Made by a program: the position numbers and the translations under genes. Source: Variovorax sp. OK212 (GTDB lineage: Bacteria > Pseudomonadota > Gammaproteobacteria > Burkholderiales > Burkholderiaceae_C). Taken from it: DNA of 64,000 nt. Location of the stretch: the NCBI RefSeq assembly GCF_900112425.1, contig NZ_FOLP01000001.1:496001-560000 (forward strand), in the 5' to 3' direction. Below the pieces are notes generated by a model. It had not been told where the DNA came from and ran no database searches. It saw only the letters and a list, made by a program, of their open reading frames with translations. How positions within the stretch are numbered: position 1 is the stretch's first letter; each line of letters opens with the position of its first letter. Positions 1 through 7,294 of the stretch are shown piece after piece.

Positions 1-127
1 GCAGGAGCGCCAGCAGCGCGCGGCCTTGGTTGCGCAACGCAATGCCGTCGTCGCCTGCCTGGGCCCAGTCGAACTCGCCCCCGGCATCGGCCGGAGGGAG
101 GGGGGCAATGAGCAGCAGGGGAGTCAT
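1..127 (-). CDS. gspL: Type II secretion protein GspL, N-terminal fragment
   Basis: Only the first 42 codons are inside the window; the gene runs off the left edge. The start is ATG at 127 and the peptide opens MTPLLLIAPLPPADAGGEFD. This resembles the start of the cytoplasmic actin-like domain of GspL, the inner-membrane platform protein that ties the GspE ATPase to the pseudopilus. The call rests mostly on position: it follows gspG-H-I-J-K on the same strand, as in standard T2SS operons. A 128-bp gap separates it from gspK, unlike the overlapping genes upstream. That gap holds a TACAAT hexamer (minus strand, about 35 bp before the ATG) that could be a -10 element. The fragment is too short for domain analysis. 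Confidence 0.6.
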   Translation of the reverse strand, partial: MTPLLLIAPLPPADAGGEFDWAQAGDDGIALRNQGRALLALL

Positions 128-255
128 GTCGATGTTGGAAAAAACCGGTGGATTGTAGGTGCGCGTCTGACAGTCGAGCGCTCTAATTTCGATAGCGTAC
201 CGCGTAGCTGTGACGCGCGTCAGAAGGCTTTTTGATTAAGAAAAGTGGCACGAAA

Positions 256-1251
256 TCAGGGTTTGACCGGAGTGTTCGTTGCGCCGGCGCCGCGGGTGCG
301 CCAGATCGTCGTCACCGTGACACCGTTGCGCTGTAGAAGCGAGTGCTCCTCGACATAGGTGCGGTCCAGCCGCAGCCGGCCGTAGACCTCGAAGAACTGC
401 GTGCCCACGCCGTGCTGCGCCGCGTTGAAGGGCGCGCTGCCGCTGGGCAGGGTGGCGTTGGCGGCGGCGATGTCCTTGAAGAAGGCGGTGCGCCGGCGCT
501 CCACCAGCTGCCGCGCGCTGGCGATGTTGAGCGACTCCATGCTGGCGCTGATGGCCTCGGCGCTCGCGGTGTTCAGATTGAGCGTGGTGCGCACCGGCAG
601 GATGGTGGCGTACGGCTCGAGCGCCGCGGCGGTCGAGGGCGAGAGGCCCAGCCACACCAGTTGCGAAACCTCCTGGGGCATGAGCGGCGCGGCGCTGGCA
701 TCGGCGTCGCCCTCGCTGCCGGAGGCCGCGAGCGCGCTGGCGAGGCCGGCGGTCATGCGGCTGAGTTCGCTCACCGGCAGCCCCAGCAGGTTGAACAGCC
801 GCGTGAAGGTGGCCACGCTCGCGGGCACCGGCTTGCCGGCGTCGACCAGCGACAGCACATTGAGCTTGGACTGCGCGTCGACGATGCGGCCCGACAGGAA
901 GGCGTCGGGCAGGCCGTCGAGGTTGTCGCTCGACACGTTCTTCTCGGCCGACAGGAAGCTGGTGAGGCGCGCCTCCTCGAGCGGCACGGCCCAGGGCTCG
1001 GCCAGGTGGTCGGGGCCGCCGGTGCGGCCGTCCTCGCCCAGGATCAGGCGCGACCAGTCGAGCGCGCCGATCAGCACCCAGGCGGCCTGCACGCGCGCGC
1101 GCTCGGCGGCCTCGACCTCGGTGGCGCGCCATTGCTGCCAGAGCGCGGCGGCGGAGAAGGTGGCCACCAGCATCACCGTCAGCATGGCGGCGAGCAGGGC
1201 GGCGCCGGCCTGGCGGGTTCGGGTCTTCGTCATGCGGCGGGTCTTCGTCAT
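256..1251 (-). CDS. gspK: Type II secretion minor pseudopilin GspK
   Basis: 331 residues. GspK is the large minor pseudopilin that, with GspI and GspJ, caps the tip of the T2SS pseudopilus. The N-terminus has a basic stretch, then a hydrophobic segment at about residues 15-37 (AGAALLAAMLTVMLVATF) without the GFTLIE motif of the other pseudopilins, as is typical for GspK. The large periplasmic domain carries the expected conserved stretch near ALVDAQSKLN-like residues (here IVDAQSKLNVLS). The start is ATG at 1251, overlapping the gspJ stop as ATGA. The open frame continues upstream to 1971, but that part only shadows gspJ. A second in-frame ATG lies at 1233 because the first 18 bp are tandemly duplicated. 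Confidence 0.9.
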   Translation of the reverse strand: MTKTRRMTKTRTRQAGAALLAAMLTVMLVATFSAAALWQQWRATEVEAAERARVQAAWVLIGALDWSRLILGEDGRTGGPDHLAEPWAVPLEEARLTSFLSAEKNVSSDNLDGLPDAFLSGRIVDAQSKLNVLSLVDAGKPVPASVATFTRLFNLLGLPVSELSRMTAGLASALAASGSEGDADASAAPLMPQEVSQLVWLGLSPSTAAALEPYATILPVRTTLNLNTASAEAISASMESLNIASARQLVERRRTAFFKDIAAANATLPSGSAPFNAAQHGVGTQFFEVYGRLRLDRTYVEEHSLLQRNGVTVTTIWRTRGAGATNTPVKP

Positions 1252-1955
1252 GACGATTTCGGCGCGCCGACGGTCGGGCGGACCCAGTCGCGCGTGAGCG
1301 TGCCGGAGAGCCCGTCGCCCGGCGGCAGGGTGACGACCAGGCGCACGCCGTCGGGCATGGCGACGATCGGGCCCGACGGGTTGTTGGGGTTGGCCGCGAC
1401 CGTGGGCAACTGGCCGGCCGGCACCCAGGCGTTCTCGCGGAAGTAATAGAGCTGCCAGCTGTTGACGGGCACGAGCGAGACGTCGCTGGCCCCGCCGGGG
1501 CCATTGCTCGTGTTGTTCGCGCCGCTGCCGTCCTGTGCCCACGCCGCGGCCGTGTTCCACGCCTGCTGCCAGTCGCCGCGCGTGCTGAACGGCGCCGACT
1601 GCCAGCGCCGCCAGCGCACGCCGTCGGGGCCCGGCTTGAGCGTCCAGGCCACCACCAGCACCGACGGCGCGGACGCATCGCTGCCGCGCCGCGTGAGCCG
1701 CAGCACGCGGCCGTCCCAGTCGATCGGGCGGGTCTGCGCCAGCGTGGTCACGGCGTCGAGGTCGGCGCCCCATTGCGCGAGCGTGGCCTGCAGCGTGAGG
1801 ACGGCATCGGCGCGCTGCTGGTTCTGCGTGGTGGCGCGCGACATGCTCTCCAGCCCGCGCCAGCTCACGAGCGACAGCAGCGCCATCACCGAGATGGCGA
1901 CCAGCAGCTCGATGAGCGTGAAGCCGCGCGCGGCGGCGCGGGTGGCGCGCGGCAT
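1248..1955 (-). CDS. gspJ: Type II secretion minor pseudopilin GspJ
   Basis: 235 residues. The prepilin signature is RGFTLIELLVAISVMALLS at about residues 10-30: cleavage by GspO after Gly, Glu at mature position 5, then a transmembrane helix. GspJ is a tip pseudopilin. The ATG at 1955 shares one base with the gspI stop (TGATG), and the stop overlaps gspK by 4 bp, so translation is probably coupled along gspG-H-I-J-K. The frame extends upstream to 2648 only as an out-of-frame shadow of gspI and gspH, so the start next to the prepilin motif was chosen. Confidence 0.92.
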   Translation of the reverse strand: MPRATRAAARGFTLIELLVAISVMALLSLVSWRGLESMSRATTQNQQRADAVLTLQATLAQWGADLDAVTTLAQTRPIDWDGRVLRLTRRGSDASAPSVLVVAWTLKPGPDGVRWRRWQSAPFSTRGDWQQAWNTAAAWAQDGSGANNTSNGPGGASDVSLVPVNSWQLYYFRENAWVPAGQLPTVAANPNNPSGPIVAMPDGVRLVVTLPPGDGLSGTLTRDWVRPTVGAPKSS

Positions 1956-2341
1956 CAGTAGCGCCCCACAACGGTGGAAATGCGCAGGATCGGCGCGTCG
2001 GTCTCGTCGCGCACCTGCACGTCGACGCGCCGGAAATTCGGGTTCAGCGTGGCAATGACCGAGGTCGTCACGTTGTAGCTGGTGCCGGCCTGCAGGCAGA
2101 TCGAGCCCGCGTCGCCCACGGCCGGCATCTGGCGCGACAGGCGCGCCTTGGCGAGTTCGTTCTCGGCGCACAGGTCGGCCAGCACCAGGTCGGACTGGCG
2201 CTGCGCATTGCGCGTGAGCGACATCGTGGCCTGCGAGCCGGCGGCCAGCGCCAGCGCGACGATGCCGAGCGCGATCAGCACCTCGATCAGCGTGAAGCCG
2301 CCGATGCGCGCGGAGAACGGGCGCTGCCTGCTCCTGCTCAT
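1955..2341 (-). CDS. gspI: Type II secretion minor pseudopilin GspI
   Basis: 128 residues, the usual size for GspI, which nucleates the pseudopilus tip complex with GspJ and GspK. The prepilin motif GGFTLIEVLIALGIVALAL begins at about residue 14, with Glu at +5 of the predicted mature protein. The rest is a short periplasmic domain. The start ATG overlaps the end of gspH by 4 bp (2338-2341, ATGA), and the stop touches the gspJ start. This is the compact polycistronic arrangement expected for the H-I-J-K minor pseudopilin block. Confidence 0.93.
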   Translation of the reverse strand: MSRSRQRPFSARIGGFTLIEVLIALGIVALALAAGSQATMSLTRNAQRQSDLVLADLCAENELAKARLSRQMPAVGDAGSICLQAGTSYNVTTSVIATLNPNFRRVDVQVRDETDAPILRISTVVGRY

Positions 2342-2844
2342 TGCACGGCCGACACGGTGAAGGGCCGCAGGCCGTCGGTGGCGATGCGCAGCACGCGCTC
2401 GGGCGGGCCGGCGGAATGCAGCATGACCTGCTGCGCCGCGATGATCGGGTCGGGGCCGAGCTGCAGCGCGGGCACCAGCGTGCCGTTGGCCAGCGAGGCC
2501 TGGGCCGTGATGCCGTCGGACGCCCAGCCGCTGGGCAGCGCCTCGGGCGGCAGTCCGTCGAACGCGAAGCCGCCTTCCACCGGGCGCCAGCGCACCGGCA
2601 CGCCGCTGGCGCGCGACTGGGCGCGGGCCGATTCGAGCAGCGCGGCAAGGCGGTCGGCTTCGCGGTCGAGCTTGGCGGCGGTGGTGTCGCGCATGGCGAA
2701 GCTCACGGCGGCGGTGGCGATCGCGATGATGGCGATCACCACGATCAACTCCAGCAGCGTGAAGCCGCGGGCTGGCTGGGAACGGGGATGCCGGTTGCGG
2801 CGCGGCGCGCCTGGGCCGTTACTGCCAGCTGCCGATGTCGGCAT
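2338..2844 (-). CDS. gspH: Type II secretion minor pseudopilin GspH
   Basis: 168 residues. After a 26-residue basic leader comes the prepilin motif RGFTLLELIVVIAIIAIATA, with Glu at mature position 5. GspH is the minor pseudopilin that joins the tip complex to the major GspG filament. The start at 2844 overlaps the last 26 bp of gspG and gives an unusually long, arginine- and proline-rich leader for a prepilin. I see no later in-frame ATG before the motif, so a non-ATG start nearer the motif cannot be excluded. The end overlaps gspI by 4 bp. Confidence 0.9.
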   Translation of the reverse strand: MPTSAAGSNGPGAPRRNRHPRSQPARGFTLLELIVVIAIIAIATAAVSFAMRDTTAAKLDREADRLAALLESARAQSRASGVPVRWRPVEGGFAFDGLPPEALPSGWASDGITAQASLANGTLVPALQLGPDPIIAAQQVMLHSAGPPERVLRIATDGLRPFTVSAVQ

Positions 2845-3259
2845 TCTTGCCTTCGCCGCCGCTCTGGCCGTCGGCGCCGAACGAGAGCACGTCGATCTCG
2901 CCCTTGATGCCCGGGTTCAGGTACTGGTAGGGGTGGCCCCACGGGTCGTTCGGCATCTTCTCGACGTAGGGCTTCCAGTTGGGCGCGGCCGGGCCGGAGG
3001 TCGGGCGGGTCAGCAGCGCCTGCAGGCCCTGCTCGGAGGTGGGGTAGCGCTGGTTGTCCAGGCGGTAGAGCTTGAGCGCCTGCATCAGGTTGTTGATGTC
3101 GGTGCGCGCGGCCGTCACGCGGGCGTCGTCGGCGCGCTCGATCACGTTCGGAACGATCAGCGCCGCCAGCACGCCGATGATGACCAGCACCACCATCAGT
3201 TCGATCAGCGTGAAGCCGCGTTGGGCGGTGCGGGTGGCGGCACGAAGGAATTTGTTCAT
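2819..3259 (-). CDS. gspG: Type II secretion major pseudopilin GspG
   Basis: 146 residues with start MNKFLRAATRTAQR. GspG is the major subunit of the T2SS pseudopilus, the periplasmic piston that pushes substrates through the GspD secretin. All family hallmarks are present: prepilin motif RGFTLIELMVVLVIIGVL, the LDNQRYPTSEQGLQAL region, and a C-terminal DPWGHPYQYLNPG block with the calcium-loop end ADGQSGGEGKNADIGSW. An in-frame ATG at 3310 would add 17 residues, but it would overlap the divergent gspC start, so 3259 is preferred. It is the first gene of the minus-strand block; gspC starts 49 bp away on the other strand. Confidence 0.95.
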   Translation of the reverse strand: MNKFLRAATRTAQRGFTLIELMVVLVIIGVLAALIVPNVIERADDARVTAARTDINNLMQALKLYRLDNQRYPTSEQGLQALLTRPTSGPAAPNWKPYVEKMPNDPWGHPYQYLNPGIKGEIDVLSFGADGQSGGEGKNADIGSWQ

Positions 3260-3308
3260 AGTTGGACGGACATGATTCGGAAAGCGCGCTGCATGATAAT
3301 CCGCGGCC

Positions 3309-3944
3309 ATGACAAGTCCTTACTCCGCCGCCCGCTGGCATGCCCCACTTGCAACGACGGGGCTTTGGGCGTTGGCCGCAGGCGCCGCGGTGTTCTGGGC
3401 GCTGCGCCTGGCGTCGCCCGCGGACGCGGTGGCCGCCGCCGCGACGATGCCGCGGCCGTCGCTGTCGGCCGACACGGATGCGGTGGCGCGGCTGCTGGGC
3501 GTGCTGCCCACGTCGAGCACGGCGCCGGTGGCGCCCGAGGCCGCCAGCCGCTTCGCGCTGTCGGGCGTGGTGGCCGATCCGTCGAAGCAGGGGGCTGCGC
3601 TGATCTCCATCGACGGCAAGGCGCCGCGGCCGTTCCGCGTCGGCTCGAAGGTTGGCGACAACTACGTGCTGCAGTCGGTGGGGCTGCGCTCGGCCACGCT
3701 GGGTGCGCAGGCCGACGGGCCCGCGGCGTTCACGCTGCAGTTGCCGGTGCGTGCGCCGATCAGTGTGTCGAGCGTGTCCGGCGTGGCGCCTGGCTTGCCG
3801 ACGGTGGCATCGCCGCCGTCCGTGCCGATGGGCATGGCCATGACCGCGCCGCCCCCGGCGACGATGCCGGGTGTGATGGCCCCGCCGCCGATGCAGCAGC
3901 AGCCCGCGGCGATGTCTGCGCCGCCGCAGGCGCCCGCGCAGTAA
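3309..3944 (+). CDS. gspC: Type II secretion inner-membrane protein GspC
   Basis: 211 residues. GspC links the inner-membrane platform to the secretin GspD through its periplasmic HR domain. A transmembrane segment lies at about residues 15-35, followed by a linker and an HR-like domain at about residues 80-150 (FALSGVVADPSKQGAALISI, then FRVGSKVGDNYVLQSV). There is no PDZ or coiled-coil domain at the end. Instead there is a Met/Pro/Gln-rich tail (PPPATMPGVMAPPP and similar), so this is the short GspC form. It is divergent from gspG, and gspD does not follow it: the next gene is ilvA, convergent. Confidence 0.85.
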   Translation: MTSPYSAARWHAPLATTGLWALAAGAAVFWALRLASPADAVAAAATMPRPSLSADTDAVARLLGVLPTSSTAPVAPEAASRFALSGVVADPSKQGAALISIDGKAPRPFRVGSKVGDNYVLQSVGLRSATLGAQADGPAAFTLQLPVRAPISVSSVSGVAPGLPTVASPPSVPMGMAMTAPPPATMPGVMAPPPMQQQPAAMSAPPQAPAQ

Positions 3945-3959
3945 CGGGTCTGGCGCGTC

Positions 3960-3977
3960 GACCGCCAGCCTGCGGTC
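3960..3977. other. Small inverted repeat between gspC and ilvA
   Basis: The arms GACCGC and GCGGTC are perfect over 6 bp with a 6-base loop, in the 46-bp gap between two convergent genes. There is no T-run on either side, so it is at best a weak or factor-assisted terminator. Confidence 0.3.
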
Positions 3978-3990
3978 TGTCGGTCTGTTC

Positions 3991-5625
3991 TCAGGCCTGC
4001 AGGAACAACCGGTACGCCGGATTGGCCGTTTCCTCGACGTAGGGATAGCCCAGCGTCTGGAGGAAGGCGTCGAATTCCTTCGACTCGCCCGAAGGCACCT
4101 GCAGCCCGACCAGGATGCGGCCGTAGTCGGCGCCCTGGTTGCGGTAGTGGAACAGGCTGATGTTCCAGTTCGGCCGCATCAGGCTCAGGAACTTCAACAG
4201 CGCGCCCGGACGCTCGGGGAACACGAAGCGCAGCAGGCGCTCGTCGTGCGCGAGGCCGGTGCGGCCGCCCACCAGGTGGCGCAGGTGCTCCTTGGCCAGT
4301 TCGTCGTGGGTGAGGTCGAGCGCGTCGAAGCCGTGGTCGTTGAAGGTCTGCGCAATGGCGGCCGACTCGCCGCGCTCCGAGGTCGTGAGGCCGACGAACA
4401 CATGGGCCTTGGCCGCGTCGCTGATGCGGTAGTTGAACTCCGTCACGTTGCGCGGTGCGCCACCGGCCGCGCCGGGCGCCTCGGACGCCCCCGCATCGCG
4501 TGCCGGCATCTCGCTGACCAGTTCGCAGAAGCGCCGGAAGCTGCCGCGCTCCTCGGGAATCGTCACCGCGAACAGCGCTTCGCGCTCCTCGCCGACCTCT
4601 GCGCGCTCGGCCACGAAGCGCAGCCGGTCGAAGTTCATGTTGGCGCCGCACAGGATCGCCGCGTAGGTCTCGCCCTGGCGGCCGTGCTGCGCGACGTAGG
4701 CCTTGATGGCCGCCACCGCCAGCGCGCCGGCCGGCTCGACGATGCCGCGCGTGTCCACGAAGATGTCCTTGATGGCCGCGCACACCGCGTCGGTGTCGAC
4801 GGCGATGTAGTCGTCGACCAGGTCGCTGGCGATGCGGAAGGTTTCCTCGCCGACGAGCTTGACGGCGGTGCCGTCCGAGAACAGGCCGACGTCGGGCAGG
4901 TTCACGCGCTGGTGGGCCGCGACCGATTGCATCATCGCGTCGGAGTCGTTCATCTGCACGCCGATCACCTTGATCTCGGGGCGCACGGCCTTGATGTAGT
5001 TGGCCACGCCGGAGATCAGGCCGCCGCCGCCGATGGCCACGAACACGGCGTCGAGCGGGCCCTGGTGCTGGCGCAGGATTTCCATCGCGATGGTGCCCTG
5101 GCCCGCGATGACATCGGGATCGTCGAAGGGATGCACGAAGGTCAGGTTCTGCTGCGTCTGCAGTGCGAGCGCATGCAGGTAGGCGTCGGAATAGCTTTCA
5201 CCGTGCAGCACGATCTCGCCACCGAAACCGCGCACCGCATCGATCTTCAGCCTGGGCGTGGTCACCGGCATCACGATGACCGCGCGCGTGCCGAGCTTGC
5301 GCGCGCCCAATGCAACGCCTTGCGCGTGATTGCCGGCCGAAGCGCAAATCACGCCGCACGCCAATTGCGCCGCGCTCAGGTGCGCCATCTTGTTGTAGGC
5401 GCCGCGCAGCTTGAAGCTGAACACCGGTTGCTGGTCTTCGCGCTTGAGCAGAACGGTGTTGCCGAGCCGCTCGCTGAGCGCGCGCGCCTTTTCCAGCGCG
5501 GACTCGACGGCCACGTCGTAGACACGGGCGTTGAGGATTTTTCGGAGGTAGTCGGCGGGTGTCAGCGCCGCGGACGCCGAAGAGGAGGGTGCATCGCGCA
5601 CGATTTTTTCCAAGGGAGTGTCCAT
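3991..5625 (-). CDS. ilvA: Threonine ammonia-lyase, biosynthetic (IlvA)
   Basis: 544 residues from ATG 5625. It deaminates threonine to 2-oxobutanoate, the first committed step of isoleucine synthesis, using PLP in the cytoplasm. The PLP lysine is in SFKLRGAYNK at about residue 72, and the glycine loop AIGGGGLISG is present. The C-terminal third carries two ACT-like regulatory domains, so this is the isoleucine-inhibited biosynthetic form, not the short catabolic enzyme. An Ala/Gly/Pro-rich insert (RDAGASEAPGAAGGAPR) lies inside the first regulatory domain and makes the protein longer than the usual 500-515 residues. An in-frame ATG 20 codons upstream is less likely. A strong intrinsic terminator lies 79 bp before the start (see leader). 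Confidence 0.93.
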   Translation of the reverse strand: MDTPLEKIVRDAPSSSASAALTPADYLRKILNARVYDVAVESALEKARALSERLGNTVLLKREDQQPVFSFKLRGAYNKMAHLSAAQLACGVICASAGNHAQGVALGARKLGTRAVIVMPVTTPRLKIDAVRGFGGEIVLHGESYSDAYLHALALQTQQNLTFVHPFDDPDVIAGQGTIAMEILRQHQGPLDAVFVAIGGGGLISGVANYIKAVRPEIKVIGVQMNDSDAMMQSVAAHQRVNLPDVGLFSDGTAVKLVGEETFRIASDLVDDYIAVDTDAVCAAIKDIFVDTRGIVEPAGALAVAAIKAYVAQHGRQGETYAAILCGANMNFDRLRFVAERAEVGEEREALFAVTIPEERGSFRRFCELVSEMPARDAGASEAPGAAGGAPRNVTEFNYRISDAAKAHVFVGLTTSERGESAAIAQTFNDHGFDALDLTHDELAKEHLRHLVGGRTGLAHDERLLRFVFPERPGALLKFLSLMRPNWNISLFHYRNQGADYGRILVGLQVPSGESKEFDAFLQTLGYPYVEETANPAYRLFLQA

Positions 5626-5703
5626 TTGCCAGCCTTCGATGATACGAGGCAGCCCGGGTCGGCATTCCCGCGGGGCGTTTGGCACGGCGCTGCGGGCCGG
5701 CGG

Positions 5704-5738
5704 AAAGAAAAAAGCCCCGAGCTTTGCAGCTCGGGGCT
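5704..5738 (-). terminator. Intrinsic terminator in the ilvA leader
   Basis: A perfect 11-bp stem (5713-5723 with 5728-5738, arms AGCCCCGAGCT and AGCTCGGGGCT) with a four-base loop is followed, on the minus strand, by U6-C-U3. It points toward ilvA and lies between a promoter-like sequence and the ilvA start. It must therefore end either a small RNA or an attenuated leader transcript. Confidence 0.85.
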
Positions 5739-5798
5739 AAATCCACCAATTGGAAGGGTGGAGGAGACAACTGGGTGCGCCCAGTGAAGCGCGCAATG
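5704..5798 (-). ncRNA. Candidate small RNA or attenuator leader upstream of ilvA
   Basis: About 95 nt between a predicted transcription start (near 5798) and the intrinsic terminator. In order on the minus strand: a perfect 6-bp hairpin with 4-base loop (5770-5785, ACTGGG/CCCAGT), a CU-rich stretch containing CTCCTCC (5760-5766), a weaker hairpin CCACC/GGTGG with 9-base loop (5743-5761) that takes two bases of that stretch, and the terminator. CTCCTCC is complementary to a Shine-Dalgarno sequence, a typical seed of trans-acting small RNAs. No ATG-started leader peptide is visible, which argues against classical ribosome-mediated attenuation. No known RNA family was recognised. Confidence 0.45.
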
Positions 5799-5804
5799 AA
5801 ATAA

Positions 5805-5832
5805 AGTATATCGACTGTTTGTTGCGATGCAA
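5805..5832 (-). promoter_or_regulatory. Sigma70-like promoter for the ilvA leader RNA
   Basis: On the minus strand: -35 TTGCAT (5827-5832), 16-bp spacer, -10 TATACT (5805-5810). The -35 box lies inside the palindrome at 5819-5835, so a bound regulator would probably block it. Confidence 0.55.
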
Positions 5833-5835
5833 CAA
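5819..5835. promoter_or_regulatory. Perfect 17-bp operator-like palindrome between ilvA leader and osmC-like gene
   Basis: TTGTTGC-GAT-GCAACAA, perfect 7-bp arms around three bases. It overlaps the -35 box of the minus-strand leader promoter and lies 82 bp before the OsmC-family start on the plus strand. The TGC-N-GCA core resembles sites described for PhaR-type PHB regulators, but that link is from memory and not tested. Confidence 0.5.
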
Positions 5836-5916
5836 GCAAGTGATGCTTTTCCCACACACAAACGGATGTTGGCGTGCATTTTTGCCCGGCATCCCTCACT
5901 GGAACCCCGAAAAACC

Positions 5917-6366
5917 ATGGAATGCACAGTAAGTTGGACCGGCGACGCCGGCACCCGATCGGCCATGGGCTTCGTTGCCGAGACCGGCAGCGGCCATGTC
6001 CTGATGATGGACGGCGCCCCCGACGCCGCCAAGCCCGAGAACGGCGGCCAGAACCTGGCGGCGCGGCCGATGGAAACCGTTCTGGCAGGCACCGGCGGCT
6101 GCACGGCCTATGACGTGGTGCTCATATTGAAGCGCGGGCGCCATCGCGTGGAGCGTTGCAGCGTCAAGCTGACCAGCGAGCGCGCCGAGAAGGATCCCAA
6201 GGTCTTCACGAAGATCCACATGCACTTCACGGTGGCCGGCAAGGGCATCCCGGCGTCCGCGGTGGAGCGCGCCGTCGCGCTGAGCCATGAAACCTACTGC
6301 TCCGCGAGCATCATGCTGGCGAAAACAGCGGAGATCACGACCAGTTTCGAGCTGATCGAGACCTGA
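5917..6366 (+). CDS. OsmC-family protein
   Basis: 149 residues. OsmC/Ohr proteins are cytoplasmic thiol peroxidases that reduce organic hydroperoxides, and some members have other, unknown roles. The two conserved cysteines are present, at residue 62 (GTGGCTAYDVV) and residue 128 (HETYCSASIML). The pattern fits the YhfA-like OsmC subgroup rather than Ohr. The start ATG 5917 (MECTVSWTG) matches the family N-terminus; an upstream in-frame ATG at 5827 would add 30 unrelated residues and sits in the operator. It is a single gene between two minus-strand genes. Confidence 0.8.
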   Translation: MECTVSWTGDAGTRSAMGFVAETGSGHVLMMDGAPDAAKPENGGQNLAARPMETVLAGTGGCTAYDVVLILKRGRHRVERCSVKLTSERAEKDPKVFTKIHMHFTVAGKGIPASAVERAVALSHETYCSASIMLAKTAEITTSFELIET

Positions 6367-6383
6367 AGAGGTAATTTAAGTCG

Positions 6384-7013
6384 TTAGATGCGGTGTGCCA
6401 CCGTCGTCATGACGCGGGAGGCCACGCGCATCAAAGCCTTTGCGGGAGCGGGCAACTCCGCGGCGCCGGCGTCGACGGCCTGGGACGCATGGCGTGCCTC
6501 GTCGAGCTTCATCCGCTCGACCACGGCCCTGGAAGCGCTGTCCGCGGGCGGCAGGCGGTCCAGATGGCTTTCCAGGTGAGCCTCCACCTGGCGCTCGGTC
6601 TCGGCCACGAAGCCCAGGCTCAGCGGGTCGCCGAGCCGTCCCGCAACCAGGCCGAGGCCGAAGGCGCCGGCATACCAGAGCGGATTCAGCACCGACGGCC
6701 GCGCACCCAACTCGTCGAGTCGCTGGCGGGTCCAGGCCAGATGGTCCGTTTCCTCATGCGCTGCTTCGATGAAGTGCGCTCGCAGCGACGGATCCCGCGT
6801 GACAGCGGCCTGGGCCGTGTAAAGCGCCTGGGCGCACACCTCGCCGACATGGTTCACACGCATCAAGGCGCCAGCCTCGCGGCGCTCCGTTTCGCTCATC
6901 TCGCCAGGGACCTGCGAGGGCGGCGGCATCGCGCGGGTTGCGTGAGGACGGGCAAAAAGCGTGCGCAGGGCTGAGTCCGCTGCGGTCAGGACAGGGTCGA
7001 ACAAGGACGTCAT
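6384..7013 (-). CDS. coq7: 3-demethoxyubiquinol 3-hydroxylase Coq7
   Basis: 209 residues from ATG 7013. It is a membrane-associated di-iron monooxygenase that hydroxylates the 2-polyprenyl-3-methyl-6-methoxy-1,4-benzoquinol ring, the penultimate step of ubiquinone synthesis. The ferritin-like iron ligands are visible in order: NHVGEVCAQ, then EAAHEETDH (ExxH), then [10 protein letters not shown], then DEARHASQA (ExxH). An upstream ATG at 7061 would add 16 basic residues not expected in the family. It is monocistronic, ends close to the OsmC gene (convergent), and is divergent from the porin. Confidence 0.92.
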   Translation of the reverse strand: MTSLFDPVLTAADSALRTLFARPHATRAMPPPSQVPGEMSETERREAGALMRVNHVGEVCAQALYTAQAAVTRDPSLRAHFIEAAHEETDHLAWTRQRLDELGARPSVLNPLWYAGAFGLGLVAGRLGDPLSLGFVAETERQVEAHLESHLDRLPPADSASRAVVERMKLDEARHASQAVDAGAAELPAPAKALMRVASRVMTTVAHRI

Positions 7014-7099
7014 CCGTCTATTTGAACGCACACGCGAAATGACCTGCTTGAGAAGCGTCATATTTCACATGGCGGCAAAAAGGACGGTCCAAGACCTTT

Positions 7100-7115
7100 G
7101 TTGCAGACGTGCAAC
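7100..7115. promoter_or_regulatory. Operator-like palindrome between coq7 and the porin
   Basis: GTTGCA-GACG-TGCAAC, perfect 6-bp arms. It is 87 bp upstream of coq7 and 180 bp upstream of the porin. Its GTTGC/GCAAC arms recall the palindrome at 5819-5835 but with wider spacing. The binding protein is unknown. Confidence 0.4.
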
Positions 7116-7187
7116 GAAACGCGCAGGCCAGCCAACTTTTCGGGCGATTTGTTTTGCCCTGCCGCAGCGGCTCTGGTGCAATAGCAA

Positions 7188-7208
7188 CAACTTCCCAAAA
7201 GGAGGTTG
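7188..7208 (+). promoter_or_regulatory. Hairpin in the porin upstream region enclosing AGGAGG
   Basis: CAACTTCC pairs with GGAGGTTG (8 pairs, one G-U) around a five-base loop. The right arm holds a perfect AGGAGG with no well-placed start codon after it. It lies 86 bp upstream of the porin start and is probably part of its 5' leader. It could bind ribosomes or a small RNA. Confidence 0.35.
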
Positions 7209-7294
7209 GCCCGGGGTCCGGTGGGAGCACTAAGTGCCAGTCACAGTGAGCCCTTCGCACCGGAGCCCTATGTTTAACCTTGGAGAAACTTGCA

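Noticed and set aside
5827..5916. ATG at 5827 as the start of the OsmC-family gene
   Set aside because: It lies inside the palindrome and adds 30 residues without family similarity. The ATG at 5917 gives the normal N-terminus.
7219..7275. Possible GTG-started 18-residue leader peptide before the porin
   Set aside because: AGGAGG is 15 bp from the GTG, too far, and the SD is in a stem. There is no regulatory codon run.
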